Below are positions 23,091 to 34,844 of a stretch of 64,000 nucleotides of DNA, in pieces. The stretch's first letter is position 1, and every line of letters begins with the position of its first letter. The stretch spans positions 8,701,950 to 8,765,949 of the forward strand of contig JAQFVV010006215.1 of the NCBI GenBank assembly GCA_028023455.1, in the 5' to 3' direction. This DNA is from Epiperipatus broadwayi. Lineage: Eukaryota > Onychophora > Udeonychophora > Euonychophora > Peripatidae. The notes beneath the pieces are model-generated. The model saw only the letters and a program-made list of their open reading frames with translations, was not told where the DNA came from and ran no database searches. The position numbers were made by a program, and so were the translations under genes.

Positions 23091-23366
23091 TGGAAGGCTG
23101 AAGAGTTGTGAGTTGGAATAGTTTGAAACCTGTCCATTAAAGTATGAGGATTGGCTATCTTAATATAAAGCTGAACACTGATTATATGTGTGAGGACCAA
23201 CTGATGATTGCCGGTTTAGCATGAAATACTTATATTGGTGATTATTTATCTTTTCAACATGTATGTGATCAGGTGGGTCAGCAATATGAGATGGCACTGA
23301 GAGTAGTGGGTCGTGTGAAAGTCTGAGTTCGAATCCGCCTATATTACATATATAAATGCAGGTTTT
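23091..23366 (+). mobile_element. Dispersed repeat R2, best-preserved plus copy
   Basis: Runs from ggaaggctgaagagttgtga through caactgatgattgccggttt and aggtgggtcagcaatatgag to a clean B-box-like gagttcgaatcc (23325-23336), then tattacatatataaatgc. Good reference copy for the family. No coding frame. Confidence 0.75.
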
Positions 23367-24479
23367 AGCCTGTGCAATGTATTGATTTGTTTGAAAGTAA
23401 TTTACATGTTAGCCAACAAAGCAATAAAAAAAGTAATTCATAAAAAATGTATTTGATGGAAATAAATGTTTTAAACAAAACAATCCATCTTATATATAAA
23501 AAATCACTAAATGTCCATAACACTATCATGTCATATTCAGATTAAACATTTTTTTTGTTAGAGGGCATATTTTTCAAGGAAAAAAAATATTATTTGTTCC
23601 ATCATTATAATTTTTTATGAAACAATTTATGTGAAGGAAGTAATTCCTTCCTTATATGTAAGAGGCTTAATTTGATTACAAACATTTTATTCAAGTCAAG
23701 TAGTCCACAAATGGTATTTTACAAAGTCATGTGTAATTAAACTTTCTGAAGAAAGAAATGCCCGGAAAAGTCAGTACCTATGCTTTAACTACTATATAGA
23801 ACTGAATAGGTATAGTAATTAAATCATGAAGAAAATGGGATTACAGTACATAAATTCATGTTTTAAATGTGTTATCTAGAGAGGGGGAAAATACATGCTC
23901 CTGTTTCATATTGAAGCAATGGATCCGGACGTCCGATCCATGCTTCACAGCCTTATATTAAACTTTCCAATATTGTAACCTGGATTTAGTTTATATCAAA
24001 ATATCAACAGGATTTTGCATAAAAATATAAAATTAACAGGTTTTATTTTTTATATTCAACGCATATTAAATTTAGTTAATTGCTTTAAAATATGTCTTTT
24101 AAAGTAAAATTCTGTTTAAGCTCGTTATTAAAATTTTCCGTTCCAAAATTTAGGAATCAAACATATATAAACGTCAAGCATATATATATACAAGAAATGC
24201 AAAATTCTGTTGAAATAAAAGGTTATTTTATTAAAAAGAAATAAGATATTTTTCTTTTAATTTTGTCATTTAAATTTTGTTAAAATATGGCGTATGATTT
24301 TATTTTAAGATAAGCTTGCCAACATTTCTAAAGGAATGGTATGTTTAATTAGTTAGTCCATTCAAGGCAATTAAAGATGGTCTTTTAATTAAATAAAGTT
24401 CAAACTTAAATGCACAATTTGATAAAAAGAAATTGAAAGTTTATTTTTAGTAACAACTTACTTAGAAACAAAGGAGTGT
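23367..24479. other. AT-rich interval with one GC-rich palindrome
   Basis: Mostly AT-rich. A 34-base imperfect palindrome, centred on ccggacgtccg, lies at 23913-23946 and contains several CpG dinucleotides, which are rare in the rest of the window. Nothing else recognised. Confidence 0.5.
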
Positions 24480-24960
24480 GGGGGGCTTATCAAGATCTAA
24501 AATCATACGCAAAACAATAGAAGGGTAGCTGACAAAAGGTATAAAAAGGAGAGGAGCACAAAAGACTGGGCTCTCTCTGATTCTTTGCTGATTCATGCAG
24601 ATCCTGTGTGGTGATTCTCGGAGATTCTATGTCTAAAAGCAGAAAGTATTGTTCCTGAATTTATTCAACTTGTGTCCTCAAAATCACTGATAAGTTTCAA
24701 CATGTGACATGCTAAAAGTGATCGTAATTTGATGAACGTGAAAATGATTGGTGGTTAGGCAAGCAGCTTTGCCTGCCGCCGAGGTCCTAAGCCATCAAAA
24801 TGCCATGACATGATAAAATAGAAGCCTGAACTGTGTGCCATGTCTGTGTGACCTTTCGATTAAAATGCTGCATAATTTGACAAATCTCAACGTCTTCAAT
24901 CAAGCCACCACATCGAGAGAACTGAATCCATAAAATACGGACTGGTAACTGTATAAAAAT
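24480..24960 (+). promoter_or_regulatory. Candidate promoter or LTR-like island
   Basis: Base composition becomes more balanced here. A TATA box, tataaaaagg (24540-24549), is followed about 30 bases later by a CT-rich segment (gggctctctctgattc) that could hold a start site. About 270 bases downstream is the most GC-rich word of the area (gcctgccgccgagg, 24768). No open frame follows. This could be a host promoter with a non-coding first exon, or an old solo LTR; neither is proven. Confidence 0.35.
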
Positions 24961-26081
24961 ATCCTCATGAACTCTTTATTACTCTATCATTTTCATAAAT
25001 ACCTTTCTAAATTGTTCCATTTAATTATATCTATAATGAACTGTTTGTATTAGACTAACATTAATTGTATCTTTTATCGTTGATCATTTACTTACTAAAA
25101 TTCTTCCCCTTCGCTATTCCTCATTTTAAAATGTATTTAAATGTTTTCTTGTTTTTATTTGCAGTTTGAATTATTTTTTTTATTTAAAACTTTCCAATTT
25201 AAAATAATTTTATTAAAATTGGGAAGATATAGATTTAAATCGCACAATATTATGTCATTACTCCACCTTATTGTCAACTTATTTATTATATAATCCACTG
25301 GGGAATAGCGGAGATAGTTTAAACATTCCTAATATTTTCAAATGCCATTTATTAAGATATGTTATTTAATCTAAAAGTTTAGTTTTCTAATTTTCTTTCA
25401 ATTTCTTAGTAGCTTAATCTTTTATTTTACGTATCAAATGATCCAGGCACGCACAAACACAAATTCAATATTATCTGTTTTTTTATGCACATTTAATGTA
25501 TTTAGTCCCATAAGTGTCCCTGACCATGTCTCTCTCTGATGCTAAGCCTGGGCCCGGTAAAAAATAATTTATGCGTGTCTCAGATAATGTTGTTGGTTCG
25601 TAATTAGACTTGAGAATAGGTGACTAGGGCAGAGGTCATAGTATTCTTGATTTAATATCTCGCATATGGGTGGCCTTGAGGTACTTTCACCTAGTATTCA
25701 AACTGGGTTAAACCAACATACATCATCTGACCGGTACAATATTTACATTTAGTTTTTATAATACTTATATTTTTGTAACATTTCTAAAAATAAAAATTGT
25801 TAAAACAACCTTTTAGGAATTGTTACCTAAAAATCTAAAAAAAAGAAGGTATTATGAAAATGACATACATCTTTACAAAGGCTGTGTACCTGTCTGGTAA
25901 AAAATAAAACCCAGCTACAACAACATATGCACAATGAATAGGTCTCATATTGTGTGTTGAAACTAATTTACAGAAGGAAGTGTACTAAAGCATTAATTAC
26001 GAAACACATTTATTCAAAACCCATTTACATGATAATAGTATTGATATCAGCATGGGATTTGGGCATCAGATTTTCAATGTT
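24961..26081. other. Mixed interval with a second base-balanced patch
   Basis: 25495-25730 is less AT-rich (gctaagcctgggcccgg, 25543) and might be an exon or the end of an older retroelement. I found no open frame or splice pattern worth calling. Confidence 0.35.
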
Positions 26082-26350
26082 ATGGATGGCTGAAGAGTTC
26101 TGAGGGTGTAAATTGATGCCTGTCTATTAAAGTTTGAAGATTTTCTGTCTTGATATAAACTGAGCACTGATTATAGATATGTTTGATAGATAATGATCTG
26201 GACCAATTTATGAATGCTCATTCAGCATACAATACATATATTGATGATAATTTATATTTTTCACATGTGTGTGATCATGTGTGGCAGTGGTGTGAGATAG
26301 AGTGGCCAGATGAAGTGAACTTGAAAGTCTGTGTTTAAATCCCCTATAAT
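26082..26350 (+). mobile_element. Dispersed repeat R2, plus copy
   Basis: Begins atggatggctgaagagtt, includes gtgatcatgtgtggcag and ends at the degraded B box gtgtttaaatccc. Confidence 0.65.
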
Positions 26351-26589
26351 TATAATTAAATGTACATGAAGTATGCTTGTATTTCAAATATTAAAAAGTC
26401 TCTTAAATAAAAATGTGAATATATTTTACATTTTAGAAGCAGCCATATCAAAATTATTTTTTAGGGCTTATCTCAATGATAAATAGAAAAGAAACTCATC
26501 ACTCCCTTAAAAACATTTAAAAAGTCAATATTTCATTTTCACATTAGTAATAACCAAACCCTTATTATTTCTATACATGAATTAATGAG

Positions 26590-27023
26590 TATATACATTT
26601 TAAAACAGGCAAAACTCACTATACATAAGCCACACACAGCAATCTAGAGTAATCAATGGATGCCAGAAGGCTTGTGCATAAAATCCCCATCTAGTGCCTA
26701 CTCATCCAATATCCCCAGACTAGTTTCTGTAGTTAATTGGAGATAAAAGGTGGCTGCTGGAGGGTTGCATTAGATCCTAAAATCTAAGTGAAGTGCTCTC
26801 AGATCCAAGGTTCTTCACTAACCAAGGCCATAAGCCAGAAACTAGTCTGGGGATATTGGATGAGTAAGCAGAAGATGGGTATTTTATGCATAGGCATTCT
26901 GTCATCCACTGATTACTCTAGCTTGCTGTGTGTGGCAATACGTATAGTGAGTTTTGCTTGTTTTAACAACACTTATACAAAAGCATAAGAAGTGGTGGTC
27001 ATGTGATGTTTATATATATTTTA
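26590..27023. mobile_element. Hammerhead fold-back element C, with target duplication
   Basis: Element 26603-27010 lies between tatatacatttta (26590-26602) and tatatatatttta (27011-27023), 12 of 13 identical. Arms pair over about 100 bp: aatggatgccagaaggcttg (26656) with the right-side complement near 26895. The head (acttatacaaaagcataag, gtggtcatgtgatg) is at the right end. The centre includes a spacer, gataaaaggtggctgctgg, that is also in element D. Non-coding. Confidence 0.8.
26803..26861 (+). ncRNA. Hammerhead ribozyme (element C), first box mutated
   Basis: Stem I atccaa (26803) and ttggat (26856) pair perfectly. Stem II GGC-CATAA-GCC is perfect. GAAAC is at 26838-26842 and GTC at 26845-26847. 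The CTGATGA box reads CTAACCA, which should abolish catalysis. Helix III is ACTAGT. Confidence 0.7.
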
Positions 27024-27184
27024 TAAGTATGCATATTTTAGGTGGTGTACATTTTATTAAATGCATATTTTCTCCTCTTTAACAAAAAAATAAATACAAG
27101 AAACCTTTTCATATAAACACCATGATGTTTTCGTGTTACTTCATAAATGAAGTGCCTTTCAGTTTTATTTTAATGATCAATGAA

Positions 27185-27330
27185 AAAAATCCTTCCTGGC
27201 TTAGTGCTGTAGTGGGGTGTTAGATTATAGAACATAGGATTCTCAGATAAAATTCAGTTCTGGCATTTCCAGTACCTAAATTTATTTTGACCTCCTGAGC
27301 AATAAAGCCATTTAATTATTTATTTTAATT
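27185..27330 (+). mobile_element. Possible tRNA-derived SINE
   Basis: ctggcttagtgctgtagtgg near 27195 is A-box-like, and the end gagcaataaagccatttaat recurs in form (caataaaccatt...) at 33567-33690 and 58313-58440. B box not clear. Low-confidence SINE family of about 140 bp. Confidence 0.35.
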
Positions 27331-28394
27331 AAAGGGGGGGAAATCACTACATTAAAACCAGTAAAAATAAAATTTTCACTGCTACTTTAAAAACATAAAA
27401 ATAATCCATTCTTCATTTATAATTATTAATAATTTTATAGCTATAATAGAATAAATTATCTTTGTCAGAATAATTACTTCATGAAAATTAATGTTGGTTT
27501 AATATTGAAAATTTTGGTATGCAATATCTCCAGGAAATGTAATATGCAAAATAACTATACACAAAAATGTATACAAGTGCTCTTAAAATCTGAATAAAGT
27601 TCATAATTTTTGACTGGTACATTGCAAAAGATAAAAATTCTATTGAAAAGAAATACTCCTGCATTTCTCTCCCTAAAAAATGGTCTATTTAAGCAAATAA
27701 TTAGCTATTCAATTATACTAATCACCCATTCATGTTTCTCTAATAAAGCTGGAATTTTTCTCCTTTCTATCAGATGCCATGGCTATGACTAATATAACTT
27801 AGTCAAAAGTGCAGTAAGCAAAAATTGCAAACTTTATTCATATTTTAAGCATATTTCATATACGTTTTTGCATATAGTTATTTTCCATAATGTTGATTTT
27901 TATTTGCCTTTTTTTGGACTTTGAATTATATGCATTTTACTGATTAGTTTTCTTTTGTTATATATTTGTTTTTTCATAGATTTTTTTCTATGTGATACCA
28001 GTACAGGATATAGTTTATCCAAATTCACTACAATATTTTCATTAACATTATCAAACAAGTATGTTTTTTTCTCAGTTAAGAATCATTATGAAACATTTAG
28101 CTCCTCACAAAGACATTAGAAAACTGTTAGTGTTGATGTCAAATGTGTGTGTATATATATATATATATATTAAATACAGCCTAATGCTATGCTAGTAGTG
28201 ATAGATAAAATAGAACATCATATAACCTTACAAAACTAGCCAAAAAAATTTTGTTTACAAAAATTCTCTCACAATCATGATTTCATCTATTAACAAATAG
28301 AACTTCTCAAGTGAAATTCAACAAGATACAAATAATGTATATAGGTAGCAAACAAAATAATTTTCTTATAATTCGCTTTAAAATCCAATCACAT
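27331..28394. other. AT-rich interval with GT/AT microsatellite
   Basis: (gt)n(at)n tract at about 28146-28170. The frame at 27610-27792 looks like chance. Nothing else supported. Confidence 0.45.
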
Positions 28395-29745
28395 TTAACA
28401 TCAAAAAATAGCTTCAGATTCAGTAAGATTCATCATCAATGTTCCTTTGACTCAGCCTTTTATTTCATTTTTTAAATAAAAATAATCTCTGCACTTCCAA
28501 ATAATATGTTATAATCTATATTCAATTAACTCCTTTATTAAGACTTAATTTATTTTGGTCTATATAAATTTTACAACAATTGCAAAGAATCTTATAAACT
28601 ATAACCTGAATAGATTTACTTTCAATTGACTGTTTTGAACTATTTAATACTGAAGTTAAATCAATGTCTTTCTTCTAGGCAATTTATCAGAACACCCAAT
28701 CAATGATTATTCTTATAAACCAATCTATAAATTGACGACTTGATTAGTAAAGCAGCAATCTCTTTATTCTCACTAATAATTAAATTTTTATTATTATCAG
28801 GCATTATAGATATTTTTATTAAATGTAATATTTCTAATAAATTCATGACTATAAACTAAATCAATATAATGAAAAGCAAATTGAATTTCTCTGGATGTAA
28901 GCATTATTTTCAAAATTATTAAGCATCTATTCCTATAACAATAATTCAATAAAGAAATTTATTTATGAATAAAAGGTTGATAATCCAGACGGCCTTATCA
29001 TATTTCTTAAATTTTTTTGTCTAATAAAATGACAGCAAAATAAAATCAACTTTATCACCACTTAAATCTCTAAATTTTAATTTAACAAACCCAAAAACAA
29101 AAGTAACTCCCATCCCTTAGTAATAAAATTAATATTACAATAAAAAACATTCAATCTGTCAAAAAATCCTTCAATTTATTTTTCCTGAATAACAAACAAA
29201 TAATCATCAACATACCTAACAAATAATTCTAAAAAAATAAAACAGAAAAATAATTAATAACATTACTCTTCCAAAAATCAAATGCAGATTACATTAAAGA
29301 TGAAATAATATAATGAATAACCCACCTCTCTCTAATCTTATAAAACACATTATTGCATATAAAAAAATCAAAATCATCAATTTATAGATGGTTTTTAAAA
29401 ATAATCATTTATTGCATGGTGTGAAAGTGGCATGGAATAAAGGCTTTGATTTAAATTCATTATTAAATAGTTTAAAACAATTAGTCAAACAATAGGAAAT
29501 CTATTCCTAGTGTAGTTTATAAGATATTTGCAATTGTCATAAAATTTATATAGATCAACACAAATTACATCTTAATGAAAGAGTTAAACTTCATAAGAAT
29601 GGAGTTAAAAATGAACAAAATAAAGGATATAATGTATTATTTGGCAATGCAGATGTTATCTTTTATGAAAAAAATGAATTACAAAGATGAGTAAAAACAC
29701 TGATGATAAATCTTTTTCAGTCTAAAGCCATTGACCTCATTAATA
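28395..29745 (-). pseudogene. PLE-2: decayed Penelope-like element with inverted tails
   Basis: The centre, read on the minus strand near 29220, gives FVRYVDDYLFVI, the catalytic YVDD box of a reverse transcriptase, followed by LNVFYCNINF (the Penelope LN..HPNI.F block). Downstream on that strand (near 28600) comes VIVYKILCNCCKIYID, a GIY-YIG-like start. The same tail recurs on the plus strand at about 29345-29745 (VYKI...CNCHKIYIDQHKL), so the element has a GIY-YIG tail pointing outwards at each end. Arms of about 370-400 bp pair across a 570-bp centre. Stops and frameshifts break all parts. The inverted tails parallel the arms of PLE-1. Confidence 0.65.
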
Positions 29746-29933
29746 CATCTTCTGATGTTAAAGATGGTTAATTTTTAAAGTGAATTATAGAAAGGCTATT
29801 TTGTTTTCTATATATATATATAAAATTAAGAGCGTGCTAATAGCTCTAAACAAGCTTTTATTTTTTTCTTTTATTTATGATAAATGCTACTACAAGAGAA
29901 GGCATTCAAATCATTTTTATCTTGGATTGTCCC

Positions 29934-29988
29934 TATCCCCAGACCGGTTTCGACCTATGGGTCTCTTCAGTGAGGAGTTGGGATATTA
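29934..29988 (-). ncRNA. Hammerhead-like ribozyme next to PLE-2
   Basis: Minus strand: CTGAAGA (29964-29970, one change from CTGATGA), stem II GACC-CATA-GGTC (perfect), GAAAC (29947-29951), then CG and GTC (29942-29944). Stem I can form from atccc and gggat. Helix III is the self-complementary ACCGGT. It differs from the ACTAGT family, and it lies about 190 bases beyond the plus-strand GIY-YIG tail of PLE-2. Confidence 0.7.
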
Positions 29989-31379
29989 GATCTAAAAAAC
30001 CAACTTGAGAAGGTCTATTTGTTAATATATGAAATCATGAGGTCATGAGAGATTTTTAGTAAAATTTTGTTTTTTAGTTAGTTTTGTAATGTTTTATAAT
30101 TATCTTTTTTATATATATCATATTCTTTTTCTGATGATTATTGCTTAACTAAAAGATGAATGTATTTGAAAAAATGTTCCATTATTTCTAATTTATTCAA
30201 TTATCACATCACAATCTTCAATATGAATTACTTATGGAGACCCAAAGAAACATGCAAGGATAATTGAAGGTTAGTATTATTCAATATTTCACCATTCAGA
30301 TTAAATATTCAAAAATTGTAATAGTCTTTATGTTTATTTTATAAAAACGTCCAATTTTTTCAAATGTTCTATATAAAAATGTAATAGTAATAATACCTTT
30401 TATTTAACAATTATTAATTTAAAAAAGTGTATTAATTCCCAATTAATATATGAATATATGAACCTATTATAAAGTTGAGAAACACATTGCTTTACTTAAA
30501 TCTTTATTATTATTTTTATAATAGACATACAAAATTCTTAATAAATGAATATAATATAAATTTAACTGTTTCTGTGCAATAAATATGTTTAACTGGATAC
30601 AAAATAGTTATAAATATATATTTTATCTTTAGTATTTGTGGGAGAGTTAAATATTGTTAATATTTAATGAGATATATTTTTGGTCTATTTCATAACTCTA
30701 ATATTTTAATTAAAATAATTTAAATCATAAATGTTAAATAAATGTGTGATTATTTTAATTATTGATAATAAGTAACTATAATAAAAAGGGTTTGAAATAA
30801 TTTAATTTTATCATATTATAGCAGTTTATATTTTAGCATAAGTGAAATATATTTTTTAAGGTTGTAAATTTTTTTATTGAAGATAAAGAAATAGTGTATA
30901 AGTATTACTTTATTATTTTTATTATTTCTTTGAGATTTTGATTGTCATATTAATATTAAATATTATGCATAATATTGTTATTAATTGTCATGATGTCCAT
31001 GATCCCAAAATTTTATTTATGCCTTTATTTCATTTTGATGTTAATGCAAAATCTGTCAGTAATAAATGTTGCATTGGGTTTGGTGCATCTTTTCATTGTG
31101 TTACTCTTGTTTTAAGATTTTAATATAAAACTTTAAACATTCATATTATATACTTGCATGTTTATTACAGGCTGTAAGGTCATGATAACAGGTGAGAGAA
31201 GTAACTTCAAAATTGTTGTACATAAGCCATCTAGTTTACAATGTGGTCATGATTATCAACTTATACATTTTTGCATGTTAGAATATACTCTCAATGCCAC
31301 ATTCAATGCAATTTTTATTTATCCTGTTTATAATATATATATATATAAGATTTAAATATTAACATATTGCTACTCAAGA
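29989..31379. other. AT-rich interval, nothing recognised
   Basis: Frames at 30938-31123 and 31158-31355 show no domain. No repeat family identified. Confidence 0.4.
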
Positions 31380-31790
31380 TGGTGGAATATGCTGTTAGCT
31401 CCAAGAGAATATACATGTAAATTGAAAAATATGGGTGATTTATTTTGTAAATTATGTAAGGAAGGAATAGAAAATATTAGGCATTTGTTAATTAAATGTA
31501 AATGCTTGAAAACAGAAAGGGTACATATATAATGAAGTTATGGAAGAATAAATATGAAAAAAGTGATTATACAGAAAGTGAATTATTGGATTTTATGCTG
31601 GGTTTGGGAAAAGACAAGGGGGATTTAGATATAAAGGCTATAGAGTTGAAAAAGATTATGTTGTGGAAATGGGATGGAGCAAAATATGAAAAAATTTAGA
31701 GTGGGGAATGAAAAATAGAATGGCTAACAGGTTTATCTGGGCATAATTGCTGAGATATTCTTGACTTCGTTTAATGAGAAGCCACAGTAC
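31380..31790 (+). pseudogene. LINE 3' end: C-terminal zinc-knuckle remnant
   Basis: Plus-strand reading gives LFCKLCKEGIENIRHLLIKC (near 31440-31500), the C-x2-C-x7-H-x4-C knuckle found after the reverse transcriptase in several non-LTR retrotransposons. A frameshift leads into the 65-codon frame 31502-31699 (ESELLDFMLGLGK...), consistent with the LINE C-terminus. The sequence ends in acatcacatcacataacat, possibly a simple 3' tail. The reverse transcriptase core is absent, as in a 5'-truncated copy. Confidence 0.65.
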
Positions 31791-32900
31791 ATCACATCAC
31801 ATAACATATCAAAGGATATTAATCTTCAATTTTACATAGGCATTTAAAATTTTTTTTGTCGTTTTATTCTAGTAGATTATATATATAATGCATCCCAAGT
31901 AACATTAAATTTGTAATTTATCAAATAATACAATAAATCAAATACTGGAATAACTATATAAAGTTATGTTCATTTTACACTTTATCATCTAATATGATTG
32001 TTTTTAGATATGTAAAAATAAAAAGAATTATATTAAAATAGGAAATTGACTATCAGTCATAGGCAACTTACAAAAAATATATAACAATTTAAAGCATATA
32101 TGCTATGTTTAGTGGTTGTTTAATTTTTATGTTATACATTAATTTCTATGTTGAAGTTAAAGTGGATACATATATATCATTTTCTATTAGCTGAACAATC
32201 TAATAAAGTGAAAATGATGAAATATTTATTAATGGCATTTTATTCATTGGTCAATGCTAGAGATTAATATAAAAGTTGAAAATAATGCAATTTTTATTAT
32301 ACTACAAATATTTGACTTAAAATTCATCATTTGCATGGACTTTAAAATGAATAAATAATCCACTATCCTATGAAAGTTCAAAAACTTATTGGACTCACTA
32401 ATCTTTATATACATCCAAAGTTGTCAATGCAAATGATCAGTTTTTTTTTTATCATTTTATATTGGTTGAGAAATCTAGTAATGTTGGAGTGCTAAATTTT
32501 TTATCAAGATTATTTAATTTATTGGTCAAGACAAGATATTATATAATAAAATATGTTCTATCTGAATAATTATCAATTGTTGTAATATATCTTTGATATA
32601 AAGCAATATTTGATACTTTTGCTGACCCAGGCTTTCAATACAATGTATCATTGCCAAAGCACAACTACAATGAATATTAACAAAATATGTAAGCATACTA
32701 CAATGTTTATAAACATATACCATAGTCACTGATCATTTTACTTATTAGCATATTTGCATGTGTAATTTGACTGAGTGATTGTCTATATTACTAAATTAAA
32801 TAACCCGTGTTTGTTTAGAGGAATGATAATTGTTTACATATTTTGATAGAATATATTGTATTACATATTATCTATGATATATACATATAATGTAGTAATA
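31791..32900. other. AT-rich interval, nothing recognised
   Basis: The antisense frame 32526-32729 has no domain. No repeat families seen. Confidence 0.4.
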
Positions 32901-32904
32901 TTAA

Positions 32905-33212
32905 CTCACCCCACATGGTTAAGAAATCCAGTACTGCCCTCTGTGAACTAATATATAAATACATTAGAGTTCGTATTTCAAAATAGCCAGCTTAAAATGA
33001 TGTCACTTTGAACTATATGCGATTAGATCTTAAATATTGAAATACAAACTAATTCAAACAAAGAATTTAAAATTTTAATAAGCAAACGATCTTAACTTCT
33101 GCTACAAACAAACATGTTTTACTATTATTATATAAAGTCAAACTAAACGTTAGTAATTTTAATCTTTAAACCACCTAACACTAATATATAGAAAATAATC
33201 ATGTGGGGTGAT
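32905..33212. mobile_element. TTAA-flanked MITE of a second family
   Basis: Inverted ends ctcaccccacatggtta and taatcatgtggggtgat. TTAA lies on both sides (32901-32904, 33213-33216). 308 bp, no open frame. piggyBac- or Kolobok-like mobilisation is inferred from the TTAA. Confidence 0.75.
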
Positions 33213-33566
33213 TTAATATTTGTATATTTATTTCAGTATAGCATTATGTATTGGGATTATGTAATATAGTTCATATATACTTATATATAATTAGAATTTA
33301 AATCAACCAATATTTGAAAGAAACTAGCATATTATCTTTTATCAAGCCACTCTATATTCATATAAAAACGAACTCTATCAATATTTAAGCTCTTAGAGTT
33401 TTTAACCAGACTACCAAAATGACAATTAAAGCATATTTTTTAAACTCAACCAAAACATCAAAATAATTCCACTTTAGTTAGCTTAAATTGAATTATTAAA
33501 AGATGCCATTAAGTTTTACTCATTTTAATAGTTGAAAACAATATTAATGTAATAAATTGTTTTGTA

Positions 33567-33690
33567 TGATTTGGTATACTGGTAGAATGACTGACATTGG
33601 AGTTCAAGGTTCATGACTAACATCTCAGCTCATTGTTTTGTGTGTTTGAACTTGTTATGAATTTCTGAACAATAAACCATTAGTTAAATA
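33567..33690 (+). mobile_element. Possible tRNA-derived SINE, second copy
   Basis: ggtatactggtagaatgac is weakly A-box-like. The end ctgaacaataaaccattag matches the tail of 27185-27330 in form. Low confidence. Confidence 0.3.
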
Positions 33691-34090
33691 ATAATAAATT
33701 TAAAATTATTTCTAACAAGAGTGAATTGCTAATTTGTAATTATTACACTGTTAATATTTAAAATTGCCAAACCAGGTTTTCAATGGCAGTGCATTTTTTT
33801 CAAAGGTAAACTAAAAATTATTATGTCAAATCTCATTATAAATTAAAAATATTAGTTCTTCCTGAGCAGATGCTATTAGTTTTTATATTAATGGCATATT
33901 TTGGACTAGTTTTCTGCTGATCCTTTTTTATTTCGTTTTTCATTACTGTTCTCCAAACAAATAATTTTAGAATCAATATAATAATAAAAAAAAAAAGATT
34001 AATTTTCAAGCTAAAAAAAACAACAACAATAGTTTTTATAATATTGTTTTTAACGACATTTTACTTGTAATTTTATTTGTTTATCTATAG

Positions 34091-34544
34091 CGGGGGTGGC
34101 CAACAAGTCGATCGCAAAGCCAATTTTGGTCGATCGTGAGGCCAATCTGGCAAGAACTGTCTGGTATCGAGTGAAACAAATTAAGTCAAGATTTTTAAGT
34201 TTTTTTTTGTTATTTTTGTTTCTGTTCTAAATTTTTTTTTAATTCTAGATAGGTGAAGTCCACTAAGTTGTATCATTATTGAAAATAATATTTTAAATCT
34301 TGACTTAATGTAGCTAATTTGAATTAATAAATATTGTTAATAATTACTCATGTTGCTTTAATTCTCATGGACATGAGATTTTTGGCCTGTTAAATAATTG
34401 TTATTTTTTACTAGGTAGTTATATAAAAATAGTATGTATTTCACACGACCCTCCACTTAGACTATGCCTATGACAACAAGTTGATCGCAACACATTTTTA
34501 AAATAAAATATAGATCCTATAAACATAAAAGTTGGCCACCCCTG
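34091..34544. mobile_element. hAT MITE, copy 2, perfect target duplication
   Basis: Ends cgggggtggccaac and gttggccacccctg. A perfect 8-bp duplication atctatag flanks it (34083-34090, 34545-34552). 454 bp, no coding capacity, same family as 14554-15037. Confidence 0.92.
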
Positions 34545-34844
34545 ATCTATAGTATCTAACCTGAGAATCTTCATAATCCAAACAATATACATTATTCTCA
34601 AATTTTTTTTTAGAATTATTAATTAATAGTTATGGATATTAGAAATCCTATATTAATCTCTATTTATATTAATCTCTATTTATAAGATAATTTATTTTTT
34701 TATGGAAATTAACTATATAGTGCATTTTAATCCATGGTTTCTTAAAAGGTAGATTATTTTTATGTTTAAATGTATTATTTCTTCTATTAGTATCAAGTAT
34801 ATTTTTAAAATAATTAATTCTGAAAGGATCATTTTAGTTTACTG

